The notes: generated by a model not told the origin, from the letters alone. 64,000 nucleotides of DNA from an uncultured Collinsella sp. (GCA_958403385.1 CATXXC010000001.1:62001-126000), one strand, 5' to 3'; shown: positions 8,286 through 16,627, counted from the stretch's first letter. Numbers and translations are program-made.

Positions 8286-8361
8286 GCCAGCGTAGCTCAG
8301 TTGGTAGAGCACCGCTCTCGTAAAGCGGGGGTCACCGGTTCGAGCCCGGTCGCTGGCTCCA
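8286..8361 (+). tRNA. tRNA-Thr (anticodon CGT)
   Basis: A full cloverleaf can be folded by eye. The acceptor stem is GCCAGCG/CGCTGGC, the anticodon stem is CCGCT/AGCGG around loop CTCGTAA (anticodon CGT, reading ACG), and the T arm is ACCGG/CCGGT around TTCGAGC. The 3' CCA is encoded. A hairpin terminator follows twelve bases later. Confidence 0.97.
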
Positions 8362-8372
8362 TTGCACAAGAT

Positions 8373-8396
8373 AGCCGCCCTCGGGCGGCTTTTTTG
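8373..8396 (+). terminator. Terminator of tRNA-Thr
   Basis: Stem AGCCGCCC/GGGCGGCT followed by seven Ts. Confidence 0.9.
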
Positions 8397-8463
8397 TTGC
8401 CGATTTCGGGCACACATCCGCCAATCCAGGCACAACGCCGCCGGCAACTCCCCTACTCAACAA

Positions 8464-8512
8464 AAAGCCCCGTCAACCGCAATCCCCAAAGGAACCACGA
8501 TCAGCGGGGCTT
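8464..8512 (-). terminator. Terminator of yhcH copy 1
   Basis: Outer stem AAGCCCCG paired with CGGGGCTT, with a T run on the minus strand. It aligns with the terminator of yhcH copy 2. Confidence 0.65.
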
Positions 8513-8557
8513 AAACGCGCTCCCCAAGGGGAACCACGCTAGCTCACGAGCAGTGCG

Positions 8558-9031
8558 CTACTCCTCCCAGTAAGCGTCTGCAAGCAGCTTAAAGCAGATC
8601 TTCTTGACCGGCTGCGCGCCATCGCCCGGGAACTCGAGCGTGGGCATGTGAGGCTCGCCGGCAACAAACAGCGCAAACTTGTCGTCAGCAAGATCGCCGG
8701 CGATCGAGGCGTCGGAATCGACCAGATCGTAGTCGTCCTTCTCGTCAAACTCCTGAACCAGCGTCAGGCTGCCCGTGGCAACCTTAAAGGCCTCGCGACC
8801 CTCGACGTCGATCTGCAGGTCGTGATAGCGCTGATGCGTCTCATAGTGAGCCTCGGCTTCGGGACGCGTCGTGGGAGCCATGACGTTCGCAAAGACCTTG
8901 TCGCCCAGAATCGGATGGCTGCCGACCTCGAGCTCCGCCGGATCGTTCTCCTCGAGCCAATCGATCAGCACGTCGAGGCCCTTGAGCATTCCACGGTACT
9001 CCTCGATATCGCCCAATGCACCGTAAATCAT
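8558..9031 (-). CDS. YhcH/YjgK/YiaL (NanQ/EbgC-type) family protein, copy 1
   Basis: Cupin-like 157-residue protein of the DUF386 family. Members include the sialic acid anomerase NanQ and EbgC, and they usually sit in host-glycan or amino-sugar operons. The conserved HxRYxDLQ-type signature is present (HQRYHDLQIDVEGRE), and the PTTRPEAEAHYE stretch supplies metal-binding His/Glu residues. The protein is identical to the copy at 21184-21657. At DNA level the last 386 bp (8556-8941) are identical, and about seven synonymous differences cluster in the 5' part. An anomerase or mutarotase step in amino-sugar catabolism is the likely role. Confidence 0.85.
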   Translation of the reverse strand: MIYGALGDIEEYRGMLKGLDVLIDWLEENDPAELEVGSHPILGDKVFANVMAPTTRPEAEAHYETHQRYHDLQIDVEGREAFKVATGSLTLVQEFDEKDDYDLVDSDASIAGDLADDKFALFVAGEPHMPTLEFPGDGAQPVKKICFKLLADAYWEE

Positions 9032-9063
9032 CTAAATCCCCTCTCGGATCGTTTCTTTGGCGG

Positions 9064-9195
9064 CTACTCGGCAAACGCATTACCGACGCTGTTGCCACCC
9101 ACATGCGTCTCGACCAGGGTAAGGTCGGGATTGAACACGACAGTGTCGGCGTCGCGCCCCGGCATAATGCTACTGCACTTGTCGTCGACATGAGC
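9064..9195 (-). pseudogene. 44-codon C-terminal fossil of nagA
   Basis: The minus strand encodes the last 44 residues of NagA in frame (IMPGRDAD, LTLVET, SVGNAF) up to a normal stop. It aligns base by base with the end of the intact nagA at 21690 but has no upstream gene body. It lies 32 bp upstream of yhcH copy 1, just as intact nagA lies 32 bp upstream of yhcH copy 2. It has several substitutions (for example Thr for Phe in DADFVV), so it is decaying. Confidence 0.88.
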
Positions 9196-9228
9196 TAGCA
9201 ACCGATGCCGGGGCCGCAGCACAAGCTC

Positions 9229-10164
9229 CTACAGCTCGGTCACGACAACGCCGTTGTAAACCTCGTCCCAACGATCCATAACCAAGTGGCCAGTCATGGG
9301 ATCCATGGCATTGAGCTTGCCGCAGGTGTTGGCGGTACGCAGCACCGTCTCGTCGTCGGCTCCGGCAGCAATCGCATGTGCGAAGCCGGCAATGGTCGAA
9401 TCGCCAGAGCCCGTAGCGTTAACGGCAGGGATGTCGGGCGTCTTGGCGCGGAACGCACGGCCGTTATGGAAACCAACGGAGCCGGCAGCGCCCATGGATA
9501 CGACGACCCAGGGGATATCGGAGAAGCGGGCGTCAGAGGCGAGCGCGGCGCGGAGCTCATCCACATCGTCGGTGGTAAAGCTCGTACCCAGAAGGCCGTT
9601 GATCTCGGTCAGGTTAGGCTTGACCAGCTCGGGCTTGACCTCGGACTTGAGCGCAGCCTCGAGAGAGGCACCCGAGGTATCGAGCAATACCTTGGCGCCG
9701 GCGTTCTCGGCAATGCCCGTGATCTTGGCATAGTAGTCCGCCTCGACACCGCGGGGCAGAGAACCCGAAATGGTGACGACGTCGGCCTTGCCCGCAAGCT
9801 CAGTAAACTTGGCGGTAAAGGCATCGAGTTCCTCGGGGGCAATTGTCGGGCCACTCTCGAGCAGCTCGGTCTGGTTGCCGGCGTGGAGGATGTTGAGGCA
9901 AATGCGAGTCTCGCCCTTGATGGGCACAAAGTCGTTGTTAATACCGTTGGCGTCCATGAGCTCAGCCATGAAGGCGCCCATGTGGCCGCCGAGCAGACCG
10001 GTTGCCACAACGTCGTCGCCCAGCTGACCCAGCACACGGGCCACGTTGAGGCCCTTGCCGCCAGCGGTCTTTTCGGGCTTCACACGGTTAACGTCGTCGA
10101 TAATGAGCTCATCGAGCTGATAGCGCGTATCGACAGACGGGTTCATCGTAACGGTGAGGATCAT
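9229..10164 (-). CDS. lacC: PfkB-family tagatose-6-phosphate / 1-phosphofructokinase-type kinase
   Basis: Cytoplasmic kinase of 311 residues. It has the PfkB N-terminal motif (TVTMNPSVD), the GGKGLNVA substrate loop (35-42) and the C-terminal NATGSGDS motif whose catalytic base is D255. This subfamily holds LacC (tagatose-6-phosphate to tagatose-1,6-bisphosphate) and FruK (fructose-1-phosphate kinase). With lacG, agaS and a LacX-like gene around it, and no fructose PTS in the window, LacC is the better call. It lies 59 bp behind the LacX-like gene on the same strand. The class II or LacD-type aldolase for its product is not in the window. Confidence 0.8.
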   Translation of the reverse strand: MILTVTMNPSVDTRYQLDELIIDDVNRVKPEKTAGGKGLNVARVLGQLGDDVVATGLLGGHMGAFMAELMDANGINNDFVPIKGETRICLNILHAGNQTELLESGPTIAPEELDAFTAKFTELAGKADVVTISGSLPRGVEADYYAKITGIAENAGAKVLLDTSGASLEAALKSEVKPELVKPNLTEINGLLGTSFTTDDVDELRAALASDARFSDIPWVVVSMGAAGSVGFHNGRAFRAKTPDIPAVNATGSGDSTIAGFAHAIAAGADDETVLRTANTCGKLNAMDPMTGHLVMDRWDEVYNGVVVTEL

Positions 10165-10223
10165 TTTTAGCTCCTTATCTCGCAGGCTCCTTGTGCCTCG
10201 CGATACGAGTCGACAAAACGGAA

Positions 10224-11105
10224 TTACAGAATCTCAATCGTGAACGAGCGAACGACGGTCTCCTTGGGCTTGGCGACAAGGCAGCCGCGCTTATGCTCAA
10301 GCACGTCGTCCTCATCGGAGCAGGTCGAAAGGCCACCCCAGGGTTCAACTGCCACAAAATCGCCCTCGGGCTTACTCCACACAATGAGATACGGGAAGCC
10401 CTCAAAGCTCAGGCGGACGCCCTTGTCCTCGTCCTTCTTAGAAAGCGTGACCTGACGGCTCTCGAGCACATCAAAGATGGTCTCCGCAAAATCGAAGAGC
10501 TCATGCGACAGAGGCAGTGTCTTTCCCACCATGGGGTTCTTGGAGCGATTGGTCACGTCAATCAAGCCAGTCGAGGGGACGGCAGTGCAAAGCTCCGCAG
10601 CCTCGTCCTTCTCAAAGCGCAACTCGTAGTCCGTATAGGCCTCGCCCTCATCGAGCGGACACCTAAAGCCGGGATGACCGCCGATAAAGAACGGCATGTC
10701 CTCGGTTCCCTCGTTGGTCACCTCATAGGAGACGCGCACGGCAGCGTCCTCGAGCGTATAGCGAGCGACAAGCTTAAACGGATACGGATAATCGCTCAGC
10801 AGCGCGGCGTTATCCTCGGAAGCCAGGCACATCACCAGCTCGTTTTCGCCTTGGCTCAGCAGCTTCCACTCCTGTTTGCGCGCAAACCCGTGGCGAGCGA
10901 GCTTTACATGATGCCCGGCAAACGTCATGGCGCTGTTGTCGCGCAAGCCTCCGCAAATCGGGAAGCAAATCGGTGCTTGGCCGGACCACACGGCGGGATC
11001 GCCCTGCCACAAGTACTCGCGACCTCCAGCCTCAATCGAGGTAAACGAACCACCAGCCGTGGACACCTTAATAGAAATCGAATCGTTGGAGAGAGCGTAT
11101 TCCAT
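10224..11105 (-). CDS. LacX-like aldose 1-epimerase family protein
   Basis: Galactose-mutarotase-like beta-sandwich protein of 293 residues, shorter and distinct from the galM product at 6267. It matches the LacX/YihR-type branch (HGFARKQEW, GGHPGFRCPL, EPWGGLSTC). LacX lies with the lac tagatose genes in streptococci, and here it directly precedes lacC. It probably interconverts anomers of a phosphorylated or free hexose, but the exact substrate is unknown. It starts at the ATG at 11105, with AAGGATGG just upstream on the minus strand, and diverges from the flavodoxin gene. Confidence 0.8.
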   Translation of the reverse strand: MEYALSNDSISIKVSTAGGSFTSIEAGGREYLWQGDPAVWSGQAPICFPICGGLRDNSAMTFAGHHVKLARHGFARKQEWKLLSQGENELVMCLASEDNAALLSDYPYPFKLVARYTLEDAAVRVSYEVTNEGTEDMPFFIGGHPGFRCPLDEGEAYTDYELRFEKDEAAELCTAVPSTGLIDVTNRSKNPMVGKTLPLSHELFDFAETIFDVLESRQVTLSKKDEDKGVRLSFEGFPYLIVWSKPEGDFVAVEPWGGLSTCSDEDDVLEHKRGCLVAKPKETVVRSFTIEIL

Positions 11106-11260
11106 TGCCCATCCTTTCGAACAACTGCTTTTGCTCGCAAGTACCTGTCTCGGCCCTGACCAAAGGACAAACCCGCACGTTCACCGATGCATCCGGTATC
11201 CCAGGCATGCAACGGGGCACCATACAGACATTGATGCAATTACAGCTGAAAGGCCTTCTT

Positions 11261-11844
11261 ATGCGAACCATCATCCTCTATGCCTCGCGCCACCACGGCA
11301 ATACGAAAAAGCTCGTGGACGCCATCGTCGAGGCGCACCCCGAAATCGATACCCTCGACGTCAAGGCGCTTGGCAAAAACGAGTACCCCGACCTGCACGA
11401 ATACCATCTGATTGGCGTCGCCACGGGCATCTATTACTCCGAGATCGACAAGGACATGGCACGCGTGCTCACGAACGTGCTGCAGCCGCAGAACAAGGTG
11501 TTTGGCCTTATGACCTACGGTGGCAAAAACAAGTGGTACGGCAAGGATATCGATGGTATCTGCCGCATGAGGCAGGCCATCTTTATGGAGGTCTACGGCT
11601 GCCCCGGTTTGATACGTGGGGGCCGTTCAAACTCACCGGCGGTGTCCAAAAGGGACACCCGACCGCTGAAGAAATTAAGGGCGCCGTCGACTTCTTCGAC
11701 AAGATCGAAGACGAGTACGGCGACATCATCGTCGAAGAGTATGCCAAGCGCGAGAAGCGTCTAGCCTACGAGAAGGAGCATCCTGCAGGAGGCCTGGTGG
11801 CCGGCGTCAAGCGCACGGCAAAGAAGATCGCTAACAAGCTGTAA
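11261..11844 (+). pseudogene. Frameshifted flavodoxin family protein
   Basis: A flavodoxin-like protein begins at 11261 (MRTIILYASRHHGNTKKLVD, with the FMN phosphate-binding loop SRHHGNT) and reads normally through GLMTYGGK to YGCPG. The frame then breaks near 11607. In the plus frame it runs into unrelated sequence, but one base earlier the true continuation FDTWGPFKLTGG runs on to KKIANKL and a stop at 11844. Adding one base at the GG before TTTGAT restores a protein of about 194 residues. It is either a real inactivating deletion or a base-calling error in a short G run. AAAGGCC precedes the ATG. Confidence 0.85.
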
Positions 11845-11875
11845 CTGTAAAGGTGCTTTTGAGCGTTTAACCCAT

Positions 11876-11912
11876 ACGGCGGGTCCGAGCAGATTCGGGC
11901 CCGCCGTTTTTT
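11876..11912. terminator. Bidirectional terminator between flavodoxin and nagA
   Basis: Stem ACGGCGGG-CCGA paired with TCGG-CCCGCCGT, with Ts on the plus strand. It serves two convergent genes. Confidence 0.8.
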
Positions 11913-11918
11913 CTATCG

Positions 11919-13088
11919 TTACTCGGTAAAGGCGTTGCCGACGCTCTGACCGCCAACATACGTCTCGACGAGGGTGAGCTCATGGTCGAACACGACAAAG
12001 TCGGCGTCGCGACCCGGCATGATGCTGCCGCACTTATCCTCGATGTGCGCAGAGCGAGCCGGCACCTCGGTTGCCATGCGAATGGCGATATCGGCGCTGG
12101 CGATGCCCCAGTCGACGATGTTCTTGACGCCCTGGGCAAGCGTGAGCACCGAGCCGGCAATGCTCTTGCCGTCGGCGAGCCAGCACAGGTTGTCCTTCAT
12201 GATGACGTCCATGCCACCACTGGTGTAGCTGCCCTCGGGCATGCCGCCGCAGCCCAGGCAGTCAGTGATGAGCACCGTGTGTTGCCAGCCCTTTGCCTGC
12301 AGCAGCGCCTTGATGGCGACAGGGTTAACGTGCTTGCCGTCACAGATGATCTCGGCGTAGGTCTCGGGCGTGGACATGGCAGCGCCCACGACACCGGGCT
12401 CACGGTGATGCAGCCCGCGCTGACCGTTATAGGTATGCGTAAAGCAGCTGGCACCGGCGTTGATGGCGGCGATGCACTCATCGTAGGTGGCGTCGGAGTG
12501 ACCGATGCTGGTCACCACACCCTTGGCGTTCAGAGCAGCCGCATAAGCAGCGGCACCGTCGCGCTCGGCCGCCATGGCGCTCTTAACGATGCGACCACCC
12601 GCAGCCTCCTGCCACTGATCGAAGACCTCCTCGGAGGGATCGATGAGGTAAGCGGGGTTCTGCGCGCCCACGTGCTTCATGGTAAAGAAGGGGCCCTCCA
12701 GGTAGATGCCCTGAATGCGGGCACCGCAGAAGTCGGGGCCGCGACCCTCGTCCGCCTGAGCGATGGCGGCGCAGGCGTCCTTGATCTGCTCGACGCCATC
12801 GGTGAACGTCGTGGGCAGCCAGCTGGTGGTACCGCGACGGGCGAGCTCGGTCGAGCTGATATCGATGCCCTCGGGATCATTATCGGTAGTTGAGTGGTTG
12901 TAGAAGCCATGGATGTGAGTATCGACCATACCCGGTGCGATCCACGACCCCGTGTAGTCCTTAATCTCGCAAGAGGGCTCGTCGGCCTGCCAGGCGCTAA
13001 AGACGCCATCCTCGACCATAAGATAGCCGCCCAGTTGCGGGCCTGCCGGCAAGAAGAACTTGTCAGCCTTAATTGCGTACGTGCTCAT
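11919..13088 (-). CDS. nagA: N-acetylhexosamine-6-phosphate deacetylase, copy 1 (gnb cluster)
   Basis: Cytoplasmic amidohydrolase of 389 residues that removes acetate from GlcNAc-6-P or GalNAc-6-P. The metal and catalytic residues align with the E. coli enzyme: H58 and H60 (HIH), E131 (LEGPFF), H197 (GHSD), H218 (HTYNGQ) and D276 (TDCLG). I use the ATG at 13088, which has AAGGAG five bases upstream and gives the same length as the paralogue at 21690; a GTG two codons earlier is possible. Roughly nine in ten residues match that paralogue. Its place behind agaS suggests GalNAc-6-P as its main substrate (an AgaA/GnbF role), which is inference. A strong terminator lies between agaS and this gene, so it may have its own promoter. 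Confidence 0.9.
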   Translation of the reverse strand: MSTYAIKADKFFLPAGPQLGGYLMVEDGVFSAWQADEPSCEIKDYTGSWIAPGMVDTHIHGFYNHSTTDNDPEGIDISSTELARRGTTSWLPTTFTDGVEQIKDACAAIAQADEGRGPDFCGARIQGIYLEGPFFTMKHVGAQNPAYLIDPSEEVFDQWQEAAGGRIVKSAMAAERDGAAAYAAALNAKGVVTSIGHSDATYDECIAAINAGASCFTHTYNGQRGLHHREPGVVGAAMSTPETYAEIICDGKHVNPVAIKALLQAKGWQHTVLITDCLGCGGMPEGSYTSGGMDVIMKDNLCWLADGKSIAGSVLTLAQGVKNIVDWGIASADIAIRMATEVPARSAHIEDKCGSIMPGRDADFVVFDHELTLVETYVGGQSVGNAFTE

Positions 13089-13152
13089 ATGCACTCCTTG
13101 CTTCTAAAGCAGTTGACTGTGGTGATGCTATACCCAGCTCAGGTAAAACAAA

Positions 13153-13190
13153 AAGCGCCCGCCCGCCGTTATGAGCGGACGGGCGCCCTT
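13153..13190 (-). terminator. Terminator after agaS
   Basis: GC-rich stem AGGGCGCCCG-CCGC / GCGG-CGGGCGCTT read on the minus strand, followed by a T run. Confidence 0.8.
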
Positions 13191-13204
13191 ACAGAGGGAC
13201 GCGA

Positions 13205-14371
13205 TTAAGCGGTGAAGGGGTGAATCGTCACGCCCTTGACCACGCGGTTGACCGTGCCGGTGGGGCTCGGCGTATCGGGCGTGTTGCCCACGCGCACGGA
13301 GTTGAGCAGGCTGATGGCCTGGGCAAACATCACGAACGGCAGAGCGAGGTAGCCCTCGGGAAGCGCTTCGTAGCCCTTAAAGGTGAAGGACTCACCCTCA
13401 TAGACGGTAGCACCTTCCTGCTGAACGGCGATGGTGTGCTGAGCGATTTCGTCGCCACCGATCTCGTTGAGGATGTCGATGTCGTACTGACGGGTGTAGG
13501 CGTCGTTGTTGACGAACACGAAGACGAGCGTCTTATCGTCGACGAAGGACTTGGGTCCGTGACGATAGCCCATGGAGGTGTCGTAGGAAGTAGCGACCAG
13601 ACCGTGAGCGAGCTCGAGGATCTTGAGCTGGCTCTCCTGGGCAAGGCCACCAAAGGAGCCAGAACCCAAGTAGGTCACGCGGCTGAAGTCGCCAGCCAGG
13701 TAATCGGCGATCTCAGACTCACGAGAGATGACCTCCTCGCCCATCTTGGCAATCGTCTCGACCCACTCGGCCTTCTGCTCGTCAGAGGCAGTGTCGAAAA
13801 TAAGGGTGGAGAGCAGGGTCATGCAGGAATAAGAGCCAGTCATGGCGAAGCCCTTGTCGTTGGCGCGCGGAATGAGCAGCGTCAGCGCATTGGGATCATC
13901 GGCAGACTCGACGGCGAGCTTGCCCTCGGGAGCGCAGGTGATGTTGAGGAACTTGACGTTGTGGACGAGCTCCTTGGCAACGGCAACGGCGGCAAGGCTC
14001 TCGGGGCTGTTGCCAGAACGGGCAAAGGAAACCACGAGCGTGGGATCCTCGGCGCGCAGGAAGTCGCGCGGGGCGCTCACGATGTCGGTCGTGGCGATGG
14101 GCTTAAAGTCGTAGAGATCAGTGTTGCCAGCGTGACGCAGGTACGGGGCGCAGGTATCGCCAACGTAGTCGGACGTACCGGCACCGGTGAAGACAACGGA
14201 CAGACGACCCTCGCCCATAGCGCGAGCCTCGGCCAGGAAGGCCTCGATGGCCTCCTTGTTCTCGCGATAGATGTTGAGCGTATCACGCCAAAGCTCGGGC
14301 TGCTGAGCAATCTCGGCCGTGGTGATCTGGGCGCCGAGCTCGGTGAGCTCCTCGACACTCTTCTCGAACAT
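13205..14371 (-). CDS. agaS: AgaS-type galactosamine-6-phosphate deaminase/isomerase (SIS domains)
   Basis: Cytoplasmic enzyme with two SIS sugar-isomerase domains. It converts galactosamine-6-phosphate to tagatose-6-phosphate with release of ammonia. The first SIS core is at FTGAGTSDYVG and SFARSGNSPES, the second at LGSGSFGGLAQES with the YRHGPKSFVDD substrate loop. I start at MFEKSVEEL (14371, 388 residues) because the frame before it is not conserved-looking and AAAGAGG precedes this ATG. It lies after the GntR gene and before nagA copy 1, the same neighbours it has in lactobacillar gnb and pneumococcal bgaC clusters. Its product is the substrate of LacC at 9229. Confidence 0.88.
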   Translation of the reverse strand: MFEKSVEELTELGAQITTAEIAQQPELWRDTLNIYRENKEAIEAFLAEARAMGEGRLSVVFTGAGTSDYVGDTCAPYLRHAGNTDLYDFKPIATTDIVSAPRDFLRAEDPTLVVSFARSGNSPESLAAVAVAKELVHNVKFLNITCAPEGKLAVESADDPNALTLLIPRANDKGFAMTGSYSCMTLLSTLIFDTASDEQKAEWVETIAKMGEEVISRESEIADYLAGDFSRVTYLGSGSFGGLAQESQLKILELAHGLVATSYDTSMGYRHGPKSFVDDKTLVFVFVNNDAYTRQYDIDILNEIGGDEIAQHTIAVQQEGATVYEGESFTFKGYEALPEGYLALPFVMFAQAISLLNSVRVGNTPDTPSPTGTVNRVVKGVTIHPFTA

Positions 14372-14482
14372 TTCTAATACCTCTTTCTTTACTAAATTGC
14401 CTGATATACAAAGACTCAACCTGAAAAGTCAAATCGAGTAGTAGTCATAGGCTGTTTTTCTTTCGTTAGCACTCGTATCCGA

Positions 14483-15229
14483 TCACACAGTATCTCGATA
14501 GTGAGAGATTCTGTACTTGAACTTGTCCGCGCGAGCCACCGAAAGCGTGAACTCGACAACATCATTTTGGGTGTTGTGAGTAGTTCGGACTATGTCCAGA
14601 ACTGGCGCACCCTCACTAATACCTAGAAGCCGAGCGTCACATGGACGTGCTATACCCGCAGAGAACTCCTCATCCGCTACTCGAATTTTCTGCTGATAAT
14701 CCTGCTCAATGACATCGTAAAGGGGCTTCTGTTCGAGTAGAGGACGCTTGAGTGAAATAAAGAGCCTTGCTGGAAGATAGCTACGCTCAACCATCATAGG
14801 TATACCATCTGCCATCCGTAAACGTTTGAGTTTTAACACCTTTTCACCCAAACGAATCCCCATTTGTATCGAGAGCGTTTTATCTGCTTCCATTTCACAG
14901 AACTCTAAGATGGTTGTTTCTGGCAGCCGGCCCATCGCTTTCATCTGTTCAGTAAAACTGTACGATTGGGTAAGATTTGTTGCTTGAGCTAGTCGATCGG
15001 CAACAAACGTACCGCGACCTTGTTTTCGCACAATCCGACCAAGATACTCAAGTTCCTGAATTGCAAGTCGGACAGTCGATCGCGAAAGCCCGTAGCGTTC
15101 GGCAAGTTCACGTTCGGACGGAATCAAATCACCTGGCTGATATTCATGATCAATTTTCTCGATCAGAATATCTACGAGCTGATCGTATAGCGGTTGCCTG
15201 TGCCTCTTGCACGTCATGATATTCTTCAC
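14483..15229 (-). CDS. GntR/HutC-family (UTRA) regulator of the GH35-PTS cluster
   Basis: Repressor of 248 residues with an N-terminal GntR winged helix (residues about 14-75, ERYGLSRSTVRLAIQELEYL) and a C-terminal UTRA ligand domain (about 95-240) that in relatives binds amino-sugar phosphates. It lies between the PTS IIA gene and agaS on the same strand, so it very likely controls this cluster (a GnbR/AgaR2-like role). It is a clear paralogue of the regulator at 23003. The TGGT(N4)ACCA palindrome at 20922, upstream of the GH35 gene, is a candidate operator. Its codons are AT-richer than those of agaS next to it. Confidence 0.85.
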   Translation of the reverse strand: MKNIMTCKRHRQPLYDQLVDILIEKIDHEYQPGDLIPSERELAERYGLSRSTVRLAIQELEYLGRIVRKQGRGTFVADRLAQATNLTQSYSFTEQMKAMGRLPETTILEFCEMEADKTLSIQMGIRLGEKVLKLKRLRMADGIPMMVERSYLPARLFISLKRPLLEQKPLYDVIEQDYQQKIRVADEEFSAGIARPCDARLLGISEGAPVLDIVRTTHNTQNDVVEFTLSVARADKFKYRISHYRDTV

Positions 15230-15304
15230 GTAATTAGCAATTGACCAATACTTCAGCCTTCAGGTAATGCATCAACATGTCCCATAAATGGGCTAATAGC
15301 GACA

Positions 15305-15733
15305 CTACATCTCATCGTCTTCATCAATGTCAGCACTCTCGAGTTTCTTGAGATCGACTCCCTCACGACCAACGACCCGTGCGCGTTCGGCAAGTTCATC
15401 AAGCGTTGGGTCTCCAAACGCACGCGTCATAACGAGCTCTACCAACATAGGTAGATTTGTTCCGGTGACAACGGTCACGTTATCGAGCTCAGTCGTCATT
15501 GGGATAGCTTGATTGAACGGAGTACCGCCAAGCAAATCAACAAACACCAATACGCCATCACAAGCTTGACGCATCTTGGCAATGCAGGTTCGCAAATCAT
15601 CACCAAAAGTAACCGCCTCCGAGCCCGCAAAAGGAACTACCTCAAAATTAGGCTGTTCGCCGGCGACCATATCCACAGCGCTTTTCAAACCAGGTGCAAA
15701 CTGACCGTGACCAGTTAGTACAAATCCAATCAT
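15305..15733 (-). CDS. PTS mannose-family IIA component
   Basis: Cytoplasmic phosphocarrier of 142 residues. The phosphorylated residue is H9 in VLTGHGQF, followed by the FVDLLGGTPFN motif of the family. It passes phosphate from HPr to the IIB at 18435. The C-terminus is acidic (DIDEDDEM). It is separated from IIB, IIC and IID by the TPR-like gene, which is unusual for the family, but the strand and spacing still place it in the same cluster. Confidence 0.9.
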   Translation of the reverse strand: MIGFVLTGHGQFAPGLKSAVDMVAGEQPNFEVVPFAGSEAVTFGDDLRTCIAKMRQACDGVLVFVDLLGGTPFNQAIPMTTELDNVTVVTGTNLPMLVELVMTRAFGDPTLDELAERARVVGREGVDLKKLESADIDEDDEM

Positions 15734-15814
15734 TCTATCTACCTTTCTACCGTTCGCTTTCTCTAGCCAAAGAACCCCTCAAAAGGGCTCTTACGACCAC
15801 TGCATCATTAAAGT

Positions 15815-16438
15815 TTAGCGAGCATTTTGTTTTATCGTGGGAGGTCTGTGAGCGTCTCTAAGCTGCTTTTCAAGGTTGCGATATCTACGTGCTTCGCCCT
15901 TGTTCCCGCTGCTCTCATATTGATATGAAAGCAGCAGATAGAGCTTTCCGCGTAACCCAAGGTCGTTCGTATCCAGCATAGCTTCCATCTCATCGATCTT
16001 ATCATGCCGACGGCGAAAGACTATGTCGTAGGTCAATTGACTGTCCGCCAAAATGCCCTTCGACACGATGGGGCGCATCTCTTCCAACATGGACGCCGCC
16101 CGCTTCCGGTCACCCGTCTTGATATAGAAATTAAAGGCGCGAACCGCAAGCTGTCGACGTTGTTTATCGCTGCACGACATCTCCAGCAAGTGGTCCAGCA
16201 TTCGATCCGCATATGCGTCCATATCAGCAGCTTCATAGATGGTGAAACGCAGGTAATACTGCTTATACGTAGACATTACTATACGCGCAAGTTTGCGATC
16301 GAGCAGGTCTATGCAATCTTGGTATAAGCCCAAGTTAAACAATACCTGCAATTTCATATCGAAGTATTTTTTCGCTCCTTCGGTCACAGCGAAATAGGCC
16401 AAGACAACACAAATGAACAGGACGATCCAAAATGGCAT
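15815..16438 (-). CDS. Membrane-anchored TPR-like hypothetical protein
   Basis: I do not recognise a named family. The 207-residue protein starts with a single membrane segment (residues 2-20, FWIVLFICVVLAYFAV). Helical pairs resembling tetratricopeptide repeats follow (LGLYQDCIDLLDRKL, TGDRKRAASMLEEM, SSGNKGEARRYRNL), ending in a basic tail. It lies between PTS IID and IIA genes on the same strand. It could organise or sense the transporter at the membrane, but this is only inferred from position. Codon use is AT-rich compared with IID. An AAGGGA site precedes its ATG, and a terminator-like hairpin separates it from IID. Confidence 0.65.
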   Translation of the reverse strand: MPFWIVLFICVVLAYFAVTEGAKKYFDMKLQVLFNLGLYQDCIDLLDRKLARIVMSTYKQYYLRFTIYEAADMDAYADRMLDHLLEMSCSDKQRRQLAVRAFNFYIKTGDRKRAASMLEEMRPIVSKGILADSQLTYDIVFRRRHDKIDEMEAMLDTNDLGLRGKLYLLLSYQYESSGNKGEARRYRNLEKQLRDAHRPPTIKQNAR

Positions 16439-16534
16439 TGCACTATATTCCCTTCAAGGCAGCCTTAAGGAATTAATCGAACACGATGGCTGCATAACCG
16501 CCTATGAACAGCCGGTGTCCGACAAAACAAAAGA

Positions 16535-16585
16535 GGCGCACACTCCAGGGGATATGGCGATAAAGTCGCCTTGGAGGTGTGCGCC
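16535..16585 (-). terminator. Terminator-like hairpin between PTS IID and the TPR gene
   Basis: Outer arms GGCGCACACTCCA (16535-16547) and TGGAGGTGTGCGCC (16572-16585), and an inner GGCGA/TCGCC stem. On the minus strand a CTCTTTTGTTTTG tail follows, so it can end or attenuate transcription inside the cluster. Confidence 0.75.
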
Positions 16586-16627
16586 ACGTCTCAATTGAGG
16601 CTCAAATGCCGTGACAATATGGGGTAC

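Noticed and set aside
8286..9195. Prophage or integrative element at tRNA-Thr
   Set aside because: There is no integrase, no duplicated tRNA end and no phage gene downstream. Only a segmental duplication is supported.
11600..11613. Programmed frameshift in the flavodoxin gene
   Set aside because: No slippery heptamer or stimulatory structure is evident, and flavodoxins need no such event. A mutation or base-call error is simpler.
13141..13190. Riboswitch (for example glmS-like) before nagA copy 1
   Set aside because: The stretch is a simple terminator hairpin after agaS, and no conserved riboswitch core was seen.
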